The translations under genes and the position numbers were made by a program. From Bryopsis sp. KO-2023 (lineage: Eukaryota; Chlorophyta; Ulvophyceae; Bryopsidales; Bryopsidaceae), in assembly GCA_030272585.1 (NCBI GenBank), contig BSYQ01000006.1, positions 955,001-1,019,000 on the forward strand: a stretch of 64,000 bases of DNA, given 5' to 3'. Below the pieces are notes generated by a model. That model saw only the letters and a program-made list of their open reading frames with translations, was not told where the DNA came from and searched no databases. Every line of letters starts with the position of its first letter. Position 1 is the stretch's first letter. Of the stretch, positions 23,301 to 34,131 are shown in pieces.

Positions 23301-24213
23301 GTTTCCCAGGGATCTGATTTCGTCTCTTTGGTTTTGGCTGGATCAGGAAGAGGGAGGGGGGTTCTCATGTTAGTCGCATACCTTTCATGGATTGGGCATG
23401 AATATTTTTGGTATTTTCTTCGATGTTTTTTTTTGAGGGAAATAGCTGTTGCAGGCATTTTCTGAGGCAAGTCTGGCTCCTGTGGTTTCAAGAAAAGCTT
23501 TCAAGATGAATTTGGGACATTATCTGTCCAAATTCTGTCAGTTTCTTCATGACCACCCACCGCCCAATTGGAGAGCAATGTTTGTCTTCATTGGTGATTC
23601 TCTAACAATAAGCTAGGATTTTTTTCTGGCTTTGGTGGTTGTGTGGAATGGAGTGATTCAGTTAGGTAGGTGGTGGCAGTTTGTACAATTAGGACTCCAG
23701 GTTGTGATATTTGAAGGGACTTTAGTTGGAACAGGGGTTTACTTTTTACAGTGTAAGAATGTGAATTCAGCAGATGTCGACAGCCTCTAAAAATGTGGAT
23801 TGGATTGGCTACCATCATGAATCCATGTGTCATACTGAAAAGACCATGAATTTCGCCAAACTTTTAGACAAGTTCCTACTGTGACCCCACTCAAAGGACC
23901 TACTTCATTGAAACCAAGTAACATTTCAAAAGGAAAGGATATATAGATTGGGCTCTCTTACAACAACAAAAAAAAATCCAACAGCAAGCCAAACTACTGG
24001 ACTACCACCATCAGATTCAACAGTGCAATACACCCAATCCCAGAAGAACCCAAATTTTGAGAAGAACAAAAGCTAGAATCAACATCTGGTCTACCCGCAA
24101 CCCACACCACGTCCTGTCTATTTGCTTCCCCCTCCCCCCCCCATCTTTCATTTTCCTTCAAGCAATGCTGTCTTGCTTATGGAGCAAGGAAAAATCCACA
24201 ACCGAACTTTTCG
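23301..24213. other. convergent intergenic region, no gene seen
   Basis: Lies between the 3' ends of the membrane-protein gene (+) and TPRKB (-). Short open frames here have no recognisable content. It presumably holds both 3' UTRs. Confidence 0.55.
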
Positions 24214-25629
24214 TCATCTCTCCAGTTCGTGGCTTGCCACTCGACAACAAATTGCATCCACTTGCGAGCCGATCTGTAATTCTTCAGGTTGTATTTTGTG
24301 GTACTGAAATTCCAAAAACGCCAAAAACGAGAAATCAAAGCACAGCTATGTGATTTCATCAGAGGTTCCAAATGTTTGAACATAATTTCCCTTTCCGTAG
24401 ATCCCTTTCCGGTGGATGAATTGGTGTGTAAACATTTCCACTGAAAATCTGGAAAGCAGGTAGAGTGGATCTTTTGAGCAATTAATACAATGCCTGAGCC
24501 CATACTAGTTCGATCAGTGAATTTTCTCAACCCCTTACCTTTTTCAAGCCTTGAGAATCTGACAGGGAAGCAAGTGCATCCATGCTGACCTGCTTTCCTT
24601 TTATCAAGCTCTTCAGAAGAGTGGCCTATCAAAATACAGTTCAAATCAATGCTCAGATAATGTCCAAGTCAGACCTAGAAAAAGAGGAAAAGTCACCCGA
24701 TGCACACAACCATGAAAAGACAGCATTCACACATCCATGTTCCAGTTGGTGGATCGAATCGAAAGGGCTTCCTCCGTGGATAACATATCAGCAGCAAAGG
24801 TTTGGGAAAAAAGAAAAACACTTACATCTTCGGCAGTTCCATCGAATCGTGCCACCATCAAGTGTTTTGTATCGTCACTTATTCCAAACCGAGTCAGACT
24901 GTTGGAGATCTGCCAAACACACACTCCTCAATTTTTCCTCCACACTTTTTTCCAACCTTTGCTTGAATTCAAACCCCACTCCCACTACACTGCAGATCCA
25001 CCAATCCTCCAGGCCATTACCAAACTTTCAATGCAATAACTGGCATTCTTGTTTTTACTACCAAGAAGTTCCACATGCAACATTTGCCACCTTATTATTT
25101 AGTGTTATCGATTGAGAATAAAAGGAGTGACTCACGTGTTTGGACGCCGCGACGTTCACCACCAGCTCGGCGTGAAGGCTTTTGGTTCGTCGGGATCCAG
25201 CGCAGTCCGACCACAACGCTTTGCACGAAGCCAAGTGCACAACGAAGATGTCCGGGATCTGATTGTTCCCCAGCGAAAAAATGAGCAGCATTCAATAAAC
25301 CACGCACCAGAAGAAAGAGAACAGAGGGGAGTGCGCGCACAGATCGCAGGTGAGACGAATTCCGCGCGGACTGCTGGTCGTTAACCTCACCAGACTGGCG
25401 TTGAGGAAGGCAAACTCAGGTGCGATCTCCGCCTTGAGCAGTTTTTCACGAACCTCCCTGCCGCATGAAAACAGAGCCTGAATCACGCGGTGGAATCCGT
25501 GCTCACCACAGACGAAGCCGCCAATACGGAACGAAAAACGTCAACTTACTTTGCGTTTTCGACGTCCGTGAAGAGCCACAACCTTAGGCAGCGATCGGGG
25601 TGAGACTCATACCTCAAAACAGTGTCCAT
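24214..25629 (-). CDS. TPRKB: CGI121/TPRKB, KEOPS complex subunit
   Basis: Six exons with consistent phases: 25550-25629, 25391-25457, 25136-25258, 24826-24909, 24539-24625, 24214-24303. They join to a 176-residue protein; human TPRKB has 175. The start MDTVLRYESHPDRCLRLWLF is followed by TDVENAK, EVREKLLKAEIAPEFAFLNA, then TKSLHAELVVNVAASKH, ISNSLTRFGISDDTKHLMVA, QVSMDALASLSDSQGLKK and the final YHKIQPEELQIGSQVDAICC. These match the family's N-terminal strand, the E-x-N-x-S/A-x-N-x-I core helix and the C-terminal IYKL..EE..IG.L.DAI. In KEOPS, CGI121 binds the kinase Bud32 and tRNA and stimulates N6-threonylcarbamoyladenosine modification of tRNA. It is head to head with MAK16. Confidence 0.92.
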
Positions 25630-25859
25630 TTCGGAAAAGAAAAACGTCCGCAGGGAAAAAAGCGCTGCGGTTGCGGGAAAAAAGAGTGACAAGCTTTCCG
25701 CCAACGCCGATTTCGGTTTCTGTCTTTGTCAGACGAGGGCCCCAAAATATCTGTACTACAGGATGAAAAATATCGTACGCCGCCATTGAAGTTTCCATCC
25801 CGTGTTCCAACAAGAATCGTCAATCGGCGTGAACTGGTGGCGCAGCGACAGGAACCAGT
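25630..25859. promoter_or_regulatory. divergent promoter region between TPRKB and MAK16
   Basis: Only 230 bp separate the two start codons, which point away from each other. Both genes serve translation (tRNA modification, 60S ribosome assembly), so a shared bidirectional promoter is plausible. I see no clear TATA box. Confidence 0.5.
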
Positions 25860-28800
25860 ATGCAACACGACGATCTACTCTGGCAGGTGATAATCTGTTT
25901 CTGTTAGATTTTTTCTAAACCTAAAAAAACAAAACAAGCAGCGTCGCAAAAAAAACAAGCTGGGAAAAGTTTCTCGGAGCCGAAAACGATGACGTAACCG
26001 GAGGGAGGGGGTGGACGTTTTTTGTCGCGCGCAGGTGTTCAAAGGCAGGTGCATTTTCAAAGTGAAAACCGTGAAGCAGAATTTCTGTAAGAATGAGTAC
26101 AACGTCTCGGGGCTGTGCAATCGCTCGTCGTGTCCATTGGCGAACAGCCAATATGCGACAATAAAGGAAGAGGAGGCCAGGTGCTATCTTTACATGAAAA
26201 CGGTGGAGACGGCGCACACGCCCAAGAACATGTGGACGAAAGTTAAATTGAGCAAGAATTATCAAAAGGCTCTGGCTCAGATCGACGACCACCTCATGTA
26301 TTGGCCCAAAAATTTGATTCACAAAAACAAGCAGAGATTGACCAAGATCGTGCAATATTTGATCCGGATAAAGAAGTTGTCTGCTCAAGTTCGACCGAAG
26401 ATCGTCCCCATAAGGAGAAAGTGAGTGTATTTTTTATTTATTTTATTTATTTTTAGACATTTAAAAATATATAGATATATTTATTTTTATTTTTTGGGGG
26501 GGGGAGAGAAGAAGAAGAAGAAGAATAAAACTGACATGTTTGTATTGATGGTGGGAGGATTTGGTTTTCATCTGAAAAATTGCATTGAAAACAATTTTTG
26601 GGTGGCAGTCTTGAGGGCTGAGCATTCTGTGGAAAGCGAATAACAGGGAAAAAAAAAGCATGCGTTCTGTCAGATGTTCTGTGAAAGATCATTGTGGAGG
26701 AGAAAATCAAAAAAATAGATTCTCTCCACAAGCCAAAATGGAATGCCAACAATATATCCCCCAGTCTATTTAATCTGACAGAAAATTGAATTTTGCCAGT
26801 TCTGGTGCATGTATTGCAAGGAATTATTACATCTTCTTGGAAATTATTTTTTCAATGCATACCTTGGTGTTACATAAGCGATCGATATTTGATTATCAGG
26901 GAGGAGAAGCAAGAAAAGACCCGGGAGGCCAAGGCAGAAATTGCCGCTAGGTTAGACAATGCCATCGAAGCTGAGCTCCTGAAGCGATTGCAAAGCGGGA
27001 CATACGGTGATATCTACAATTTCCCAATGGAGCAGTACAACAAGGTACGCATGTCACACCAAAGTTCTCATCATTATGAGGTTTTTCGCTCAAAATTCTG
27101 TCGCCTGGCAAAATAATAAAAAAAAATTGATGATATGTATTTCTTCTTAAAGAAATGTTGTGGGAGAACATCTCCCCCAGGTTTCGAAATTCTTTTGCTC
27201 TTGTTTTGGGGCTTTTCTTTTTCTTCCTGTAAAAAAGAGTGATTGCTGGAAAATGTGTCATGTAAGCTGTTGAAAGAAACAGATGATCCATTCTTAATTT
27301 CGTTATTTCTGGTAGTCAACCTCGTTATTTGCGTATGCTTTTCCTATTTGCCCCTGCAGCGTTTACCTGGAGGGCTGCACTTGTGAATATGCACGCCTTA
27401 TTTTGATCTTTTTTCTTTTTTTTTTTGCCTGGTGTAAAACATACCAATAGAAAAAATGTACACAGTGTTGCATTAAAAAAAATGGCATCGTAGTAAACCC
27501 TGACAGATATGGTTTGGTGGTGGCTGTTTTGCATTTTTCATTATTTTTTTTCATTTTATTTTTTTTGCACTTTTTTATTTTTTTTGCATTAGGTTCTTGA
27601 ACGTGAGGTAAGAGCAGCGGTGGATGAAGAAGAAGTCGAAGCAGATCTGTATGAAGATAGTGAAGAGGAGGAGGAATTCGAGGAAGACGAGGAGGAAGAA
27701 GAAGAAGAGGTATGGTTGAGCATCGTCGAGCTCCAAAAACTATTCATTAAACCTTTAAAAAGAAATTGTATGTAGGTATGTATATATATATATATACATA
27801 GGAGCAAAATAGCCTATGTCGTGCTTTTGTCATAAAGAGTGAAGTTCGAACAAAACGTTTTTTTCTGTATCGATTGTTTTGGTTTTCGATGGGCAATCTG
27901 AGTGCAGCAGTGTTTACTTTTTCTACGTTTATACGAAAAGAAAAAAAACATCAGTTCAAGTATTCTGTGTAGTGGTGTTGTCAGTAACAAAATATCTGCA
28001 AGTGCTTGCCAGAGAGATGCATGTTTATTCATGAACTGTTTCTAATGGAAAGAATAAATGCTGATCGCTTGAATCCGACCACAAAGATTGTAGGTTTGAA
28101 TCCATCCGTCCTCATGAGCAGGCAGTCGAGAAATTGAAAACAAAAATGAAACAAAATAAATAAAATTGGAAATGTAAATGATAATAATTTCATTTGGGAT
28201 GGTAGATAAGTGAGTGCCAAAAAGACTTCGTTTAACAAGGATAGGGTTTTGACCAGTGTTTGTTTTGACGTGTTTTGACTTTTTTTTTTTCTTTTGCTCT
28301 TTTTAGGAAATTGAGTATTTGGATGGGGATGCAGTGGAAATCAGCGATGATGATATCGAAGACGTATATAGCGATGACTCTGAACTGGAAGAGCTCAGTA
28401 GCAGCGGTGCGAAGTCAACAGCCTTTGACTATCAGTATTTTTTTTTTTTTACCAACTTTTGTCCAATTTTTTTAATTGTTAATATTATAATTTTTTTTAG
28501 TGTTCTTTCTTGTTTGTTTTTGTCCAATTTTTTTGAGGAGAAAATCAGCAGTGCAAGCAATGTAAATTTTGGTCTGTTGAAAACGAGAGAAAAGCTTTCA
28601 AAAAAAAGTAAAAAACAAGTTTTTGAAAAAAGCTTTTAAGAATATCGTTGAAAAAAAAGCTTTTAAAAAAAGCTTAAAAGAAAACTTTTAAAAAAACCTT
28701 TCAAAAAAGCTTTTTGAAAATCAGACAAGGTGTCAGAAAAATGTATATTTTTGTGTTTAAAATAGGTGATGATGATGATGATGATGATGGGGAGGCTCCA

Positions 28801-29276
28801 ATGGAGAAACCGAAGAGGCCAAGGTGGGGGAATGATTTAGTTAAATTTCAGCAACTTATATTGTCACTTGGAGAAGCGAAAGCAGCAACAGGATAAAAGC
28901 TTCTTATATTCTTTCTTGTCAGTGGCATTTTGTGGTACCCTTCGCCCTCCCCCCCGAAAAATAACGAAAATGAAACCCGAAATGGAATTGCCAAATATAT
29001 GGGGAAAATAGGTATGTTTTTTTGCAGTCTAAATGTCCAGTTCGAAAAAGATGAAATAAAATAAGAAATCGCACCACCTGGGGTGAATTGCACTTGTACT
29101 TTTTTTTCCCACCGGAGTTCTTTAGTGATGATTTTGGAGACGCTGAAAGGGTCGGGGTGGGTGTGTGTGTTTTTTCCTTTTTTAGGGCTGGTGAAAAACC
29201 ATCAAAGAAAAAGAGAAGGAAACACATGGAGCTTGAATACGAAGAAGAAATCGATACTGTGCCAACTTCTAGATGA
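25860..29276 (+). CDS. MAK16: MAK16, 60S ribosome biogenesis factor
   Basis: Seven exons: 25860-25886, 26035-26420, 26900-27044, 27593-27709, 28307-28406, 28766-28823, 29186-29276, all phases consistent, giving 307 residues (human about 300). Exon 1 encodes only MQHDDLLWQ, the family's invariant N-terminus. Next come [54 protein letters not shown] and [20 protein letters not shown] (Cys-containing ribosomal-L28e-like fold), then [19 protein letters not shown], an acidic tract of Glu and Asp, and a basic end with [20 protein letters not shown]16 works in the nucleolus with RPF1 in pre-60S particles. Introns are 79 to 597 bp and T-rich. The splice from exon 6 to 7 is inferred from phase: AG at 28822-28823 joins G at 29186. 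Confidence 0.95.
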
Positions 29277-29929
29277 TAAAATTTAAGGGGTTAGAAATTT
29301 TTTGTTGTTTTTTTTCACTTTGTCTGATTTCATAGGAGAGGGGGGAATACAGAAAATGTTTCTTTTTCTTTTTTCAATATTAAAAAATGGAAAGATGGCC
29401 TGTTGACCATGACAAGACGCTCGCTTCACTGGTGGTCTGGAAAAATCATCCTGAAGGAAACCTGGGTGGAATGATTTAATTTAATCGAATTGGAATGGGT
29501 TAGTCAATGGATTATCAGATCATCGTATTTTTGGAGTGATGGTTTGCTGAGAATGAAACTGTACAGTTTGGGAGGCTGAAAACCTCCAGTTTATATTGTT
29601 CAATTAATGATGGCTCGGGTGCTCAAGGGGTTGCAGGCTCCGACTGTCATGCACCGTGTCTGGTTTGCATTGCTCCAAATAGGGAAGAAACAACAAGGGT
29701 CAGTTCTGGCAGGTGTTGTCGACCCGAATTCTGAGTAGACATAGAGAGTGTCGGGAGAAACTGGAGAAACACGACCTGAAGGCTGGTCTGAATCAAAGAC
29801 AACACAGGGAAAATAAGTATCTTAGATGGATACATACCCCATCGAAACACCTGCTATGGCTGGGACTTCTGGTGCAGAGAGATGGTACTTTTGTAGTCGT
29901 TGTGAATGCCACAACCAATGCTGAATCTT
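29277..29929. other. intergenic DNA downstream of MAK16, no gene seen
   Basis: Contains the MAK16 3' flank and sequence without a convincing coding frame. It leads into a decayed Pmp relic on the other strand. Confidence 0.45.
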
Positions 29930-30165
29930 ACATACACATAAAGTGCTCACCTCTTTCTGCCTGGTTTTTGTCAAAGTTGGATCCCACCAAAAACAAGAGT
30001 TGTTCTCCAAGATGGATTTGAATGAGTTGGTGACTTTCATGGCTGCAGGTTGGTTCTCACAGTTTCCCCGTTGTAAAAAAAGGCCCATGAACGGTTGTAA
30101 CGTGGCGTCGATCGTGGCGGAATCTACTTTGAACGATGAACCAAATGGTACTCAACATTGAGTCT
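29930..30165 (-). pseudogene. relic A: decayed Pmp-gene exons
   Basis: On the minus strand a segment reads VGSNFDKNQAERGE followed by GTGAGC, matching the short solenoid exon type (ILESNFAKNQANIGGALYVE plus donor) of P2-P4. Further upstream on the same strand a degraded long-exon start aligns with relic B (TCAATGTTGAGTACC versus TCAATATTGAGGGTC). Frames are not preserved. It lies directly upstream of SecA, as relic B lies upstream of SecB. Confidence 0.55.
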
Positions 30166-32960
30166 ACTTTCACTTGTCAGTTGGGCGACAAATGCTTGCC
30201 ATGCGCCATCACGTTGACAGCGTAGAACACACATTCCAGAGTTCACACAATTTCGGTGCTTGGCTTCCAGCTCCCGCGGCGCCGTACATGACTCCTTTCC
30301 TGCCGCCAGGCAAAGGGGTGGCGCTCGATGCGCTACGTGTGTTGGGCGAAGACAGTAACCATCCTGATTCGAAACGGGAGGTCGTGCGTTTCTTAGTCTG
30401 TTCAAGTTCGCATGAATGTTCATCGTCTTGTCTCTCCGTTACAAATATATGTTCTCCGTTGAGCATGGAGCAAAGCACTCGTGGTCTCGTCCGTAGCTAT
30501 GTCCCGTTTCCTCTTTCCTTTGCGCCTTCTGGCGCTTCTGGCGACGCTTCATATCGGCCGCTGCCAGTCAGGCTGCACAGGTGAGCTATCCATGGATATT
30601 CCCGAGTGAAGACTTCGATTATATGAAAAGTGAAAAGTGCGGCGCGTCCTCCACTGTCGCTTGGAACGGCACTCCTTCGAAAGATGACGAGCTTTGGTTG
30701 TGCAGGAGCTCCGGCGGGCTTGCAGTTTTTCGTACTGCCCTTGCAAGAGGGCGCTGAAGCTGGTTTTCCAACGATCAGTGCTGGCCAAGCAAACAGCGAC
30801 CTGAGGTGTGTATTCTGGGGAAAACAGCTTCTCGCCCCCCCACGCTCCCTCGAATACAACCTTCCAGTATATACGAACAAATAGAAAAGTATTACTGAGA
30901 ATACCCCTCGTATGCCGCTACTGCTGACACCGCATTAGCGATCATGGGGCGACAACATTTTTGAAAGACAACCGCGACTGGTGAATCGCGGTGGCGACCA
31001 TCGGTGTGATTCTGCAGAAAACAGTGTACGACAGGGTACCCCAAAATAGTATCCTTGGGGCAAGTTTCAGCGAGCCGTCCACTCCACTGAATCCCATGCA
31101 CCCATGTCCGACACGACTCTCACGAATGTTTTCGACTTCCAAGGGCATTCGATTTTCTGGAGGATGATGTCATCCTGGAACTGATCCAATCTTCAGATGC
31201 CATCTTCCGAGTGCCTCTGTCTACTCTGTCTCAGTTTTCGAGCAGCACGTGCAACATACCTCTCTCCCAAGCATGCCGCCTGTATCCATGTGGATGTGAA
31301 GTAAGCTCAGGTAAAAGAAAATGGACCAAACATAAGTGAAGGGGACTCAACCCTTGACGGACTTGGCATCATGCCAAGATCAAGATCAATAATGATTATT
31401 GATCTGGAAAATGCGGCAACTGTCAATGTTAGTTTGAAGCAAGCTGCCTTTGATAGATGAGATGACTCCTGTTCGTTTCTGATTGCCAGGACGAAGATTG
31501 TTGCAATGCTTCCCGATTTTTTTTTGTAGACGATCCAACATTGGAACAGCCCCTGGTGCGGGCTTCACGCCCATAGCGCCCATCGCCAAATTTCCGAATA
31601 CGTTGGTCGGTGTCTGTGTTGGAGGGACCTGCACCCTGTTCAAGATTGAGCAAGGCAGTTTGGGAGAATTTGAGATTGCCCTAGATATGGCGTAAGCAAA
31701 TAACACACCCTTATAGTGTGTTGTGCACAATTGCCCTTTGCTGCTCCAGTCTTGTTGGCGGATCCAGGGGCTAATTTCTGAGCGATGAAAACTTTCAAGT
31801 GAAGAAGGGCATACTTGCAAGATAAATTCTGAGGGAAGCGGACATGGAACCTCTTCTCGGGCTGACTCTTGTTCACTTCGTCATTGAAAATCATTTTGCC
31901 ATTTTTTGATGTGCTGTTTACATGTAGCCAACAACACCTCTCGGACTGGTACCAGATTGACTACTGGGGCCTACGTTTGATAGCCTAAGAGCAGCCTTGA
32001 TCACGGAATGTCTCCTTGTTGTGTTGTAGTTGTCCTGGCATCACTGCGGGGGGAGCTCCACCTGAAACCACACTGAGTGCACCGTTACTCGGATCCCCCC
32101 CTCCACCTGAAATCGCACTGACTACACCGTTGATCAGTTCCCCTCCTCCACCCCCTCTACTCAATCGTGGCCAATTGATTTCATCACTGAGGCGTAGACA
32201 GGAGGGGAGAGGTCGAGGTTTCAATCAGCAGCCGCAGGGTGTAGGAGTGGGCAATGGAAGTCGTGGACGAGGTGTAGCTCGATCAAGAATCTTTGGCTGA
32301 GAGTAATAGGATGTTGCTCAGGCTCAAATAGGGTAAGGCTATGTTCCGTCTGTTTTTGGCCTGCCAACCTGAGAAATTTCCAGAATAAACTACTGAACCA
32401 TTTATTTGCAAAATGGCATGCAAATAACGCAGTGCATGGATAGATGCAGGTCTATGTGCTATTTCGATCTGTATGTGATCCCTGACATTAAGTGCTTCTG
32501 ATTTTTGCATGCTGCCATCAACACACCACCACTCCCTCTGGCTTAATCCATGTATGCGTGCGATAGTAAATGAGATTTTTCTATCTGGATATGTTCATTT
32601 CAACAAGTTCTTGGTCACTCGATGATGGTTCTGTGTTTGTTTGCTTTTTTTTCTGAACAGGTCTTGAGACGGCTACAGTTGACCTGGAAACGCAGCCAAA
32701 GTTTAGTTTACAACTCAACCCCAGTCGAAGGGGGAGATTACACAATGAGTTCACATGTTTTATTTGAAAAATTGCCAGAATAATGTCTCGATGACAATGA
32801 CGTTCTGCAATGATGCTTGAGGATTTTATTTTATAGAATTTTTGGGAGTTTTTTGTCGTGTGTGTGTTTCTAAACATTGTAACAGGGGGTTTTTGCATTG
32901 CCTGGCACACGATGAAATTTTGAGTTGACGACCCAAACGGTATCCATGTTGTGGTGTTGT
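29980..32960 (+). repeat. direct duplication block, copy A (relic + SecA + flanks)
   Basis: Aligns in the same orientation with about 44045-47660: Pmp relic, promoter block, all five SecA/SecB exons, and several hundred bases of 3' flank (for example GTTGCTCAGGCTCAAAT just after both stops). It is more diverged than the P2/P3 inverted arms, so it appears older. Confidence 0.8.
30499..32300 (+). CDS. SecA: secreted protein of unknown family
   Basis: Five exons: 30499-30580, 30706-30805, 31144-31310, 31490-31691, 32030-32300; phases 1, 2, 1, 2 match throughout, giving about 273 residues. The start MSRFLFPLRLLALLATLHIG is a strong signal peptide ending near RCQSGC. The middle holds FFVLPLQEGAEAGF, ILELIQSSDAIFRVPLSTLS, then clustered cysteines (STCNIPLSQACRLYPCGC), RRLLQCFPIFFCRR, VGVCVGGTCTLFKIE, and CPGITAGGAPP. 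The C-terminus is a Pro-rich then Gly/Arg/Gln-rich low-complexity tail ending ARSRIFG. A second copy (SecB) keeps every exon, including the identical lengths of exons 1 to 3 (82, 100, 167 nt), so this is a real gene. I do not recognise the fold; an extracellular matrix, wall or effector-like protein is a guess. Confidence 0.75.
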
Positions 32961-33136
32961 AAAGTGGTAAAATGATCAATTTGCGTGAGTTAACGCATGG
33001 TAGATATGTATGGGTGATGAGGAGAAGAGTAGGATTGGTCATAGGCTTCGGCCGGGATAGGGTATGAGATGAGTGTACGGGACAAGTATGGTGTCAGACT
33101 GAATGGGGTTAGCCGTGGGAACTGTGGATAACGAGG
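32301..33136. other. 3' flank of SecA up to the inverted-repeat boundary
   Basis: Matches 47020-47660 downstream of SecB for about 650 bp, then unique sequence up to 33136. No coding frame with recognisable content. The shared segment likely contains the 3' UTR. Confidence 0.55.
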
Positions 33137-33166
33137 GGCGATCATGTCTGCAGGGCATCTGGAGTC

Positions 33167-33836
33167 CAGTGTATTTTTTTTCAATTTCACTGGTCCCAAA
33201 GTGGCCCTAAATTTGGCCATTTCATCTTGTTGTGACCCCAATTTGTCCGAAAAAACTAGAGTGTGGCCTCAAATTCATAAATACGAATTATAAGGCTTGG
33301 TTTTGATTCTTGTGGAATGTCGGTTGATTTCTTGGATGTGGCCCTAGGCCTCACAAGCTTTGAGTGGATGTTCCACAAAATTTGTCATTCTAATTATTTG
33401 CTGTAGCCACATTGGGCCACTGTTGAAACCACAGTTCTTACAATTGTCTTAACTCACGTTTTACAGACAAAAGTTATTTTCGGTTCCCCACTCACTTCCT
33501 AAATACACAGACTCGAACTTGACTAATAATCCATCAGCCTAGCGGCGATTCACATGCTTCTATTGAATACACTCGTTCGCAACAGCGATACCGAGTGGTG
33601 AAACGGCCGCCAAACAACGCTTTACAAAAAGTAAGCTAATGAACGACACAATGACCAGTCCCTTCACTTCCTAAATAACCTCACTGAATTCATCTTTCCT
33701 ATACTTTCCAGTCATATCAAGATCGTTCCAATGTCGGACTATCGATTGTTGCGATACACTGAATTCCACACTTCCCAAAACTGGCTAAGTCGTCCCACTT
33801 GATCCCAATGGGTTTTACACCACAAAAAATACACTG
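33167..33836. mobile_element. hAT-like MITE, right-arm copy, interrupted by a nested insertion
   Basis: Ends CAGTGTATTTTTT and AAAAAATACACTG are perfect inverted repeats of 13 bp here. Removing the nested element and one target copy (403 bp) leaves 267 bp, the size of the left-arm copy. Flanks again carry ATCTGGA, the inverted counterpart of TCCAGAT. Confidence 0.6.
33421..33819. mobile_element. 399-bp non-autonomous DNA element nested in the MITE
   Basis: The left arm preserves the empty site (GGGCCAC followed by AAAAAA). In the right arm the same site reads GGGCCAC, then 399 bp, then CCACAAAAAA, so CCAC is duplicated as a 4-bp target site. The ends are short imperfect inverted repeats: TGTTGAAACC at the left, and TGTAAAACCC as the reverse complement of the right end. 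There is no coding capacity. It inserted after the inverted duplication formed. Confidence 0.7.
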
Positions 33837-34131
33837 ATCTGGACCCTCCTTTTTTAAAAGGTCAAGTGACTCGCCAGCGGGGTAGACCGGCGCGCGTTCA
33901 CCAGACCGGGGGATGATAATCTCTGCTGAGTAAATCATAACGTGATTCGTACAACCACTCTCTTTGGTGGTGGGACACACCGCAGCTCAGCTCTGCACAC
34001 CACCCGATTGAGGAGTTTGTCAGTTTTCGGAGGCGGAGGACCCCAGACTGCAGTTTGGAATGACTGACTTCGCGGTCAAACAGGGTTCGCCATGGCCAGC
34101 CAACGTGCGCACTCGCGGCTTTTCGAGTCCA

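Noticed and set aside
29126-29150. Possible extra micro-exon in the last MAK16 intron reading DDFGDAE
   Set aside because: The acidic string fits MAK16 style, but no donor gives the required phase 2, whereas direct joining of 28823 to 29186 keeps the frame perfectly.
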